From the NCBI GenBank assembly GCA_937915065.1, contig CALDMR010000144.1:1-9229 (forward strand): DNA of 9,229 nucleotides, given 5' to 3'. Positions 4,904 to 9,229 of this stretch are shown in pieces (position 1 is the stretch's first letter; the number at the start of each line of letters is the position of its first letter). Origin of the DNA: an uncultured Clostridia bacterium. GTDB taxonomy: Bacteria > Bacillota > Clostridia > Oscillospirales > Oscillospiraceae. Below the pieces are notes generated by a model. That model did no database searches, was not told the origin of the DNA, and was given only the letters and a program-made list of their open reading frames with translations. Made by a program: the position numbers and the translations under genes.

Positions 4904-5740
4904 ATGTCGATTAAAACTTACAAGCCGACGACACCTTCCAGAAGACACATGACGGTCTCCGGGTTCGACGGCATCGATAAGCAGGCAAAGCCGGAGCGCA
5001 GCCTCACCGAAACTCTGAAGAAGAGCGCCGGTCGTAACAGCTACGGCAGAATCACCGTCCGCCATCGCGGCGGCGGCAACAAGGTCAAGTACCGCATCAT
5101 TGACTTCAAGCGCGATAAGCTGGACATGGAAGCCACTGTCCTGCGCCTGGAGTATGACCCCAACCGCAGCGCATTCATCGCTCTGGTTCAGTATGAGGAT
5201 GGCGAAAAGAGATATATCCTGGCTCCCGACGGCCTGAAGGCCGGCGACAAGGTCATCTCTTCCGCGGAAGCCGATATCAAGCCCGGCAACTGCCTGCCCA
5301 TCGAGAAGATCCCTGTGGGTACTGTGATCCATAACATCGAGCTGTATCCCGGCAACGGTGCACAGCTGGTGCGCAGCGCAGGCACTTCTGCTCAGCTGAT
5401 GGCCAAGGAAGGCAAGGACGCTCAGGTTCGTATGCCCTCCGGCGAAGTGCGCATCATCCGCGTGAACTGCAAGGCCACCATCGGCCAGGTCGGCAATCTG
5501 GATCACGAAAACATCCAGATCGGTAAGGCCGGCCGTAAGCGTCACATGGGTTGGAGACCCACCGTTCGCGGTAGCGTCATGAACCCCTGCGACCACCCCC
5601 ACGGCGGTGGTGAAGGCAAGGCTCCCATCGGTCGCAGCGGCCCTGTGACTCCTTGGGGCAAGCCGGCTCTGGGCTACAAGACCCGCAAGGGCAAGAAGCA
5701 GACCAACAAGTTCATTGTGAAGAGCCGCAATAGCAAGTAA
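4904..5740 (+). CDS. rplB: 50S ribosomal protein L2 (uL2)
   Basis: L2 (278 residues, full length) is needed for subunit joining and sits close to the peptidyl transferase centre. Visible landmarks are Y-K-P-T-T-P-S-R-R (6-14), G-R-I-T-V-R-H-R-G-G-G-N-K (about 48-60), Y-R-I-I-D-F-K-R, E-Y-D-P-N-R-S-A, and near the end G-S-V-M-N-P-C-D-H-P-H-G-G-G-E-G. In that last motif, His231 corresponds to the conserved His229 of Escherichia coli L2. The C-terminal K-T-R-K-G-K-K-Q-T basic tail is present. ATG 4904 is preceded by AAGGAGTG (4887-4894) at a spacing of nine bases. It is followed 18 bp later by rpsS. Nothing is truncated or out of frame. Confidence 0.98.
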   Translation: MSIKTYKPTTPSRRHMTVSGFDGIDKQAKPERSLTETLKKSAGRNSYGRITVRHRGGGNKVKYRIIDFKRDKLDMEATVLRLEYDPNRSAFIALVQYEDGEKRYILAPDGLKAGDKVISSAEADIKPGNCLPIEKIPVGTVIHNIELYPGNGAQLVRSAGTSAQLMAKEGKDAQVRMPSGEVRIIRVNCKATIGQVGNLDHENIQIGKAGRKRHMGWRPTVRGSVMNPCDHPHGGGEGKAPIGRSGPVTPWGKPALGYKTRKGKKQTNKFIVKSRNSK

Positions 5741-5758
5741 TAAGGAGGACAACGAAAT

Positions 5759-6034
5759 ATGAGCAGAAGCGTGAAAAAAGGTCCCTTCGTTGCCCCTGAG
5801 CTGATGAAGCGGATCGAAGAAATGAATCAGGCTGGCGAGAAGAAGGTTCTGAAGACCTGGAGCCGCAGCTCCACCATCTTCCCCTCTTTCGTGGGCCACA
5901 CCATTGCCGTGCACGACGGCAGAAAGCACGTTCCCGTCTATGTCACCGAAGACATGGTCGGCCATAAGCTGGGCGAATTCGCACCCACCCGCACGTTCCG
6001 CGGCCACGTTGCGAAGAGCACCGGCACGAAGTAA
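5759..6034 (+). CDS. rpsS: 30S ribosomal protein S19 (uS19)
   Basis: This 91-residue protein matches the family throughout: M-S-R-S-V-K-K-G-P-F-V at the start, T-W-S-R-S-S-T-I-F-P-S-F-V-G-H-T-I-A-V-H-D-G-R-K-H-V-P-V-Y-V in the centre, and G-H-K-L-G-E-F-A-P-T-R-T-F-R-G-H at the end. S19 binds the 3' domain of 16S rRNA in the head with S13 and contacts the A-site tRNA region. ATG 5759 follows TAAGGAGGA (5741-5749). Its own stop TAA overlaps the AAGGAGG used by rplV, keeping the genes tightly packed. Confidence 0.98.
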   Translation: MSRSVKKGPFVAPELMKRIEEMNQAGEKKVLKTWSRSSTIFPSFVGHTIAVHDGRKHVPVYVTEDMVGHKLGEFAPTRTFRGHVAKSTGTK

Positions 6035-6039
6035 GGAGG
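6033..6039 (+). promoter_or_regulatory. Ribosome binding site that fixes the rplV start
   Basis: AAGGAGG lies directly against an ATG at 6040 and nine bases before a second ATG at 6049. Normal spacing selects 6049 as the rplV start; the 6040 codon would leave no gap. Confidence 0.8.
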
Positions 6040-6048
6040 ATGCAGAGA

Positions 6049-6384
6049 ATGGACGCAAGAGCTGAAGCTAAATTTATCCGCATCTCTCCCCGCAAGGTTC
6101 AGATCGTCTGCGATCTGATCCGCGGCCAGGATGCACAGACCGCCATGGCTATCCTGATGGCAACCCCCAAGGCTGCCTCCGAGCCCCTGGCAAAGCTGCT
6201 GAAGAGCGCCTGCGCAAACGCAGAGAACAACTTCAGCATGGACCCCGAGAAGCTGTATGTTTCCAAGGTCTATGCCGCCCCCGGCCCCATTCTGAAGAGA
6301 ATGCGTCCGGTTTCCAAGGGCAGAGCTTACCGCATCAATAAGAGAACTTCTCACATCACCCTCGTGGTGAGCGAGAAAGAATAA
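6049..6384 (+). CDS. rplV: 50S ribosomal protein L22 (uL22)
   Basis: This is a 111-residue protein when started at ATG 6049. The in-frame ATG at 6040 abuts the ribosome binding site and would add only M-Q-R. Family marks are A-K-F-I-R-I-S-P-R-K-V-Q (8-19), L-A-K-L-L-K-S-A-C-A-N-A-E-N-N (about 48-62) and the C-terminal S-K-G-R-A-Y-R-I-N-K-R-T-S-H-I-T-L-V-V-S-E. L22 contacts all domains of 23S rRNA, and its beta-hairpin reaches into the exit tunnel beside L4, where changes affect macrolide binding. The hairpin tip here reads R-P-V-S-K-G-R-A, where Bacillus and Escherichia have R/M-P-R-A-x-G-R-A. This is probably a lineage variant. rpsC starts 15 bp later. Confidence 0.96.
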   Translation: MDARAEAKFIRISPRKVQIVCDLIRGQDAQTAMAILMATPKAASEPLAKLLKSACANAENNFSMDPEKLYVSKVYAAPGPILKRMRPVSKGRAYRINKRTSHITLVVSEKE

Positions 6385-6399
6385 GCGAGGAGGAAGTTT

Positions 6400-7257
6400 A
6401 TGGGACAGAAAGTCAATCCCCACGGTCTTCGCGTGGGCGTCATCAAAGACTGGGATTCTCGCTGGTATGCAAGCAATGAAAAGGTCGGCGATCTGCTGGT
6501 CGAAGACAAGAAGATCCGCGACTATCTGAAGAAGAGCCTGTATTCCGCCGGTATCCCGAAGATCGAGATCGAGCGCAGCAACAATGTTGTGACTGTGTAT
6601 CTGCACTGCGCCCGTCCCGGCATCGTGATCGGCAAGGGCGGCGCTGAGGTCGAAAAGATCCGCGCCAACGTTGAAAAGCTGATCGGCAAGACTGTTAAGC
6701 TGAGCATCGTTGAGGTTCGCAACCCCGATATGGATGCACAGCTGGTCGCTGAAAACATTGCACAGCAGCTGGAGAAGCGTATCTCCCACCGCCGTGCCAT
6801 GAAGAATGCCATGGGCCGCGCTATGCGCGCAGGCGCTAAGGGAATCAAGTGCTGCTGCTCCGGCCGCCTGGGTGGCCGCGAGATCGCTGGTGTTGAGCAT
6901 TATCATGACGGCACCATTCCCCTGCAGACCATCCGTGCTGACATCGACTACGGTTTTGCAGAGGCAGCCACTACTTTCGGCCGCATCGGCGTTAAGATCT
7001 GGATCTACAAGGGCGAAGTCCTGAGCCAGACCCTGCGCACGACGCCCCGTACCATGGACACCACTAAGCCCTATCAGGAGCGTCGTGAGCGTCGTCCCCG
7101 TCGTGACGGCGACCGCCGCGGCGGCAACAGAGGCGGTTTTAACCGCGGCCAGGGCGGCTTCAACCGCAATGGCAACAACGGCGGCCGTACCGGCGGCAAC
7201 TTCAACAGAGGTCCCCGCCCGGCAGCCAACAAGACTACCGAAGGAGGCGCACAGTAA
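6400..7257 (+). CDS. rpsC: 30S ribosomal protein S3 (uS3) with RG-rich C-terminal tail
   Basis: S3 binds the 16S rRNA head and lines the mRNA entry tunnel, where it helps helicase activity. Landmarks are M-G-Q-K-V-N-P-H-G-L-R-V-G (1-13), the KH-type RNA-binding motif P-G-I-V-I-G-K-G-G (about 73-81) and the C-terminal domain L-Q-T-I-R-A-D-I-D-Y ... G-V-K-I-W-I-Y-K-G-E (about 179-206). At 285 residues it is far longer than the usual 210-240. Residues 228-285 form a low-complexity tail of Arg, Gly and Asn with GGFNR-like units. Residues 151-153 are Cys-Cys-Cys just before S-G-R-L-G-G, where most homologues have hydrophobic residues. The start follows AGGAGG (6388-6393). The final E-G-G-A-Q codons contain the ribosome binding site for rplP, and the TAA overlaps its ATG. 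Confidence 0.97.
   Translation: MGQKVNPHGLRVGVIKDWDSRWYASNEKVGDLLVEDKKIRDYLKKSLYSAGIPKIEIERSNNVVTVYLHCARPGIVIGKGGAEVEKIRANVEKLIGKTVKLSIVEVRNPDMDAQLVAENIAQQLEKRISHRRAMKNAMGRAMRAGAKGIKCCCSGRLGGREIAGVEHYHDGTIPLQTIRADIDYGFAEAATTFGRIGVKIWIYKGEVLSQTLRTTPRTMDTTKPYQERRERRPRRDGDRRGGNRGGFNRGQGGFNRNGNNGGRTGGNFNRGPRPAANKTTEGGAQ
7241..7247 (+). promoter_or_regulatory. rplP ribosome binding site embedded in the end of rpsC
   Basis: AAGGAGG lies within the last codons of rpsC, nine bases before ATG 7257. The coding need for this site fixes the E-G-G residues of the S3 C-terminus, and the one-base TAATG overlap suggests coupled translation. Confidence 0.75.
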
Positions 7258-7691
7258 TGCTTCTGCCCAAGAGAGTGAAATACCGCAGAGTTCACCGCGG
7301 CCGTTTGACCGGCAAGGCCACCAGAGGCAACAAGGTCACCTACGGTGAATATGGTCTGGTCGCACTGGAGCCCACCTGGATCACCAGCAACCAGATCGAA
7401 GCAGCCCGTATCGCCATGACGCGTTATACCAAGCGTGGCGGTCAGGTCTGGATCAAGATTTTCCCCGACAAGCCCGTAACCCAGAAGCCTGCTGAAACCC
7501 GTATGGGTTCCGGTAAGGGTTCTCCCGAGTACTGGGTAGCAGTCGTCAAGCCCGGCCGTGTCATGTTTGAGATCGCCGGTGTTCCCGAAGAAACCGCACG
7601 TGAAGCCCTGCGCCTGGCCAGCTACAAGCTGCCCATCAAGAGCAAGATTGTCAAGCGCGAGGATCTGGAATCTCAGGAAGTTGGTGAATAA
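7257..7691 (+). CDS. rplP: 50S ribosomal protein L16 (uL16)
   Basis: This 144-residue protein of standard length begins M-L-L-P-K-R-V-K-Y-R-R and carries Y-G-L-V-A-L-E-P-x-W-I-T-x-x-Q-I-E-A-A-R (about 32-51), W-I-K-I-F-P-D-K-P-V-T and K-P-A-E-T-R-M-G-S-G-K-G-S-P-E-Y-W-V-A-V-V-K-P-G-R. Together these are diagnostic. L16 organises the A-site tRNA-binding region of the large subunit and is a late-assembly protein. Its basic loop around R-M-G-S-G-K-G reaches towards the peptidyl transferase centre. It overlaps rpsC by one base upstream and rpmC by one base downstream, so three genes in a row share stop/start bases. Confidence 0.98.
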   Translation: MLLPKRVKYRRVHRGRLTGKATRGNKVTYGEYGLVALEPTWITSNQIEAARIAMTRYTKRGGQVWIKIFPDKPVTQKPAETRMGSGKGSPEYWVAVVKPGRVMFEIAGVPEETAREALRLASYKLPIKSKIVKREDLESQEVGE

Positions 7692-7903
7692 TGATGAAGG
7701 CAAGTGAAGTACGTGCAATGAGCGCAGCTGAGCTGAACGAAAAGCTCGCTGGCTTGAAGAAAGATCTGTTTTACCTGCGTATGCAGCACGCAACCAATCA
7801 GCTGGACAATCCGCAGAAGATTGCGGACACCAAGCGTGATATTGCCAGAGTCAAAACCGTGTTGCGCGAGCAGGAGCTTAAAGCAGCTCCCGACAAGCAG
7901 TAA
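7691..7903 (+). CDS. rpmC: 50S ribosomal protein L29 (uL29)
   Basis: This 70-residue helical protein has K-A-S-E-V-R-x-M-S-x-x-E-L-x-E-K-L-x-x-L-K-K-D-L-F-x-L-R-M-Q-x-A-T-N-Q-L-D-N-P (about 3-41) and R-D-I-A-R-V-K-T-V-L-R-E-Q, the family's long helical hairpin. L29 lies near the tunnel exit beside L23. Two ATGs are in tandem (7691 and 7694). I chose 7691 because it forms the TAATG overlap seen elsewhere in this operon and is closer to the weak AGGAAG at 7675-7680; the second ATG would only drop one Met. The short Lys/Pro tail A-A-P-D-K-Q is not conserved. rpsQ follows 15 bp later. Confidence 0.95.
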   Translation: MMKASEVRAMSAAELNEKLAGLKKDLFYLRMQHATNQLDNPQKIADTKRDIARVKTVLREQELKAAPDKQ

Positions 7904-7918
7904 AGGAGGTAAACAGGA

Positions 7919-8182
7919 ATGAGTGAAGTAAGAACTACCTCCCGCAAGACCCGCGTCGGTAAGGTCGTTTCCAACAAGATGGATAAGACCATCGTCGTTG
8001 CGATCGAGGACCATGTGCAGCATCCGCTGTACAAGAAAATCATGGGCCGCACTTATAAGCTGAAGGCACATGACGAACTGAATCAGTGCAATATCGGCGA
8101 TAAAGTAAAGGTCATGGAGACCAGACCTCTGTCCAAGGACAAGAGATGGCGTCTGGTCGAGATCATTGAGAAAGCAAAGTAA
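7919..8182 (+). CDS. rpsQ: 30S ribosomal protein S17 (uS17)
   Basis: This 87-residue OB-fold protein has R-K-T-R-V-G-K-V-V-S-N-K-M-D-K-T-I-V-V-A-I-E (9-30), H-P-L-Y-K-K-I-M-G-R-T-Y-K-L-K-A-H-D-E (about 35-53) and I-G-D-K-V-K-V-M-E-T-R-P-L-S-K-D-K-R-W-R-L-V-E-I, as expected for the family. S17 is a primary 16S rRNA binder in the 5' domain that starts small-subunit assembly. ATG 7919 is preceded by AAAGGAGGT, which overlaps the rpmC stop. Its own TAA in turn overlaps the ribosome binding site of rplN. Confidence 0.98.
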   Translation: MSEVRTTSRKTRVGKVVSNKMDKTIVVAIEDHVQHPLYKKIMGRTYKLKAHDELNQCNIGDKVKVMETRPLSKDKRWRLVEIIEKAK

Positions 8183-8197
8183 GGAGGTGCCGGAACA

Positions 8198-8566
8198 ATG
8201 GTTCAGCAGGAATCTTATTTGAAGGTTGCCGATAATACCGGCGCCAAGGAAATCAAGTGCATCCGCGTTCTGGGTGGATCCAAGCGCAGATACGGCAACA
8301 TCGGCGATGTGATTGTGGCTTCTGTCCGCAAGTCCACGCCCGGTGGCACCGTGAAGAAGGGTGAAGTCGTCAAGGCCGTGATCGTGCGTTCCGTGAAGGG
8401 CGTGCGCCGTGCGGACGGCACCTATGTCCGTTTCGATGAGAACGCAGCCGTTCTGATCAAGGACGACAAGAACCCCAGAGGAACCCGTATCTTTGGGCCG
8501 GTGGCACGCGAGCTGCGCGACAAGGATTACATGAAGATCCTGTCCCTCGCACCGGAAGTAATTTAA
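8198..8566 (+). CDS. rplN: 50S ribosomal protein L14 (uL14)
   Basis: At exactly 122 residues, this is the standard length. The sequence shows M-V-Q-Q-E-S-Y-L-K-V-A-D-N-T-G-A-K-E (1-18), I-R-V-L-G-G-S-K-R-R-Y-G-N-I-G-D-V-I-V-A-S-V (about 23-44), V-K-K-G-E-V-V-K-A-V-I-V-R and the tail G-T-R-I-F-G-P-V-A-R-E-L-R-D-K-D-Y-M-K-I-L-S-L-A-P-E-V-I. L14 forms intersubunit bridges with 16S rRNA and is the docking site of the silencing factor RsfS. The start follows AAGGAGGT (8181-8188) at nine bases. This gene opens the spc part of the cluster in Escherichia coli; here no promoter separates it from rpsQ, so the S10 and spc sets look like one transcription unit. Confidence 0.98.
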   Translation: MVQQESYLKVADNTGAKEIKCIRVLGGSKRRYGNIGDVIVASVRKSTPGGTVKKGEVVKAVIVRSVKGVRRADGTYVRFDENAAVLIKDDKNPRGTRIFGPVARELRDKDYMKILSLAPEVI

Positions 8567-8579
8567 GGGGGACACTGAG

Positions 8580-8894
8580 ATGGCAAATATGAAGATTAAA
8601 AAGGGCGATACCGTTGTTGTCCTGTCCGGTAAGGATAAGGGTAAGCAGGGCAAGGTCCAGGCTGTCATTCCCGCAGACCGCAAGGTTGTTGTGGAAGGCG
8701 TCAACATTGTGACCTGCCACACCAAGCCCCGCCGTCAGGGCGAGACCGGTGGTATCGTGAAGAGAGAAGCCGCAATCTATGCAAGCAAGGTGCAGGTTGT
8801 CTGCCCCAAGTGCAGCAAGGGCACCCGCGTTGCTTATAAGATTGAGAACGGCGAGAAGATCCGCGTCTGCAAGCATTGCGGCGCAGCACTGTAA
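8580..8894 (+). CDS. rplX: 50S ribosomal protein L24 (uL24), zinc-ribbon form
   Basis: This 104-residue protein has an N-terminal KOW motif (about 5-32: I-K-K-G-D-T-V-V-V-L-S-G-K-D-K-G-K-Q-G-K-V) and a C-terminal part with two cysteine pairs, C75-P-K-C78 and C97-K-H-C100. That spacing fits a bound zinc ion, as in the Cys-containing L24 found in many Firmicutes. L24 is one of the first proteins to bind 23S rRNA and starts large-subunit assembly. The start at ATG 8580 has a weaker AAGGGGGA site upstream. rplE follows after 15 bp. Zinc binding is inferred from the residues. Confidence 0.97.
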   Translation: MANMKIKKGDTVVVLSGKDKGKQGKVQAVIPADRKVVVEGVNIVTCHTKPRRQGETGGIVKREAAIYASKVQVVCPKCSKGTRVAYKIENGEKIRVCKHCGAAL

Positions 8895-8909
8895 GGGAGG
8901 GTTTGACAC

Positions 8910-9229
8910 ATGGCTAGATTGAAGACTCAATATCAGCAGGAAGTCGCCCCCGCTCTGATGAAGAAGTTCGACTACAAGAGCGTGATGCAGGTGCCCAAGA
9001 TCGACAAGATCGTCGTGAACGTGGGCTGCGGCGAAGCCCGTGAGAATGCCAAGGTTCTGGATGCTGTGGTCAGCGACCTGTCCACCATCACCGGCCAGAA
9101 GGCAATCATCACCAAGGCTAAGAAGTCCGTGGCAAACTTCAAGGTGCGCGAAGGCATGCCTGTCGGCGCCAAGGTCACCCTGCGCGGCGAAAAGATGTGG
9201 GAGTTCCTGGATCGTCTGTTCAACGTGGC
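8910..9229 (+). CDS. rplE: 50S ribosomal protein L5 (uL5), 5' part
   Basis: The first 106 codons of about 180 are present and the rest lies beyond the window. Recognisable stretches are L-K-x-x-Y-x-x-E-V-A-P-A-L-M-K-K-F-x-Y-K-S-V-M-Q-V-P-K-I-D-K-I-V-V-N-V-G (about 4-39), I-T-G-Q-K-A-I-I-T-K-A-K-K-S-V-A-N-F-K-V-R-E-G-M-P-V-G-A-K-V-T-L-R-G (about 61-93) and the start of W-E-F-L-D-R-L. The G-E-A conserved turn after the first strand is also present. L5 binds 5S rRNA with L18 and contacts the P-site tRNA. The ATG at 8910 follows GGGAGG (8895-8900). The frame is open to base 9229. Confidence 0.97.
   Translation, partial: MARLKTQYQQEVAPALMKKFDYKSVMQVPKIDKIVVNVGCGEARENAKVLDAVVSDLSTITGQKAIITKAKKSVANFKVREGMPVGAKVTLRGEKMWEFLDRLFNV

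Overview
The window looks like chromosomal DNA from a moderately GC-rich Gram-positive member of the Clostridia, most likely in the Oscillospirales/Ruminococcaceae neighbourhood (Faecalibacterium, Subdoligranulum or Gemmiger-like). This rests on near-perfect AGGAGG ribosome binding sites before almost every gene, a four-cysteine zinc-ribbon form of L24, an Arg/Gly/Asn-rich tail on S3, and an ECF sigma gene followed by two small membrane-protein genes. The genus is inferred from family resemblance, not from a search.

Region 1 (1-919, minus strand) is a compact three-gene unit read right to left: an ECF-type sigma factor, a 91-residue two-helix membrane protein, and the start of a second membrane protein that leaves the window at base 1. 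The genes overlap (23 bp, then an ATGA stop/start), which suggests translational coupling. A promoter-like sequence of ECF type lies just upstream of the sigma gene, suggesting autoregulation. Region 2 (1041-2239, minus strand) is a single gene for an XRE-family helix-turn-helix regulator with a long alpha-helical C-terminal domain. It has its own promoter, and a hairpin terminator separates it from the sigma unit.

Region 3 (2182-2756) is a 575-bp divergent intergenic region. It holds the XRE promoter, a perfect palindrome made of two GTTAAC sites, and a strong plus-strand promoter with an A/T-rich upstream stretch. The promoter is followed by a roughly 280-nt untranslated leader containing a predicted three-way junction, a hairpin, an intrinsic terminator and mutually exclusive downstream hairpins. 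This is the best candidate for an undescribed cis-regulatory RNA in the window.

Region 4 (2757-9229, plus strand) is the S10-spc ribosomal protein operon in canonical order: rpsJ, rplC, rplD, rplW, rplB, rpsS, rplV, rpsC, rplP, rpmC, rpsQ, rplN, rplX and the 5' part of rplE. Gaps are 0-40 bp or 1-bp stop/start overlaps, except for a 133-bp gap between rpsJ and rplC that holds a possible internal promoter and a hairpin. All genes are intact. The proteins assemble into the 30S (S10, S19, S3, S17) and 50S (L3, L4, L23, L2, L22, L16, L29, L14, L24, L5) subunits. Oddities are a repeated C-terminal extension on L3, a 58-residue RG-rich tail on S3, and a Cys-Cys-Cys stretch in S3. I found no mobile element, CRISPR array, tRNA or rRNA.
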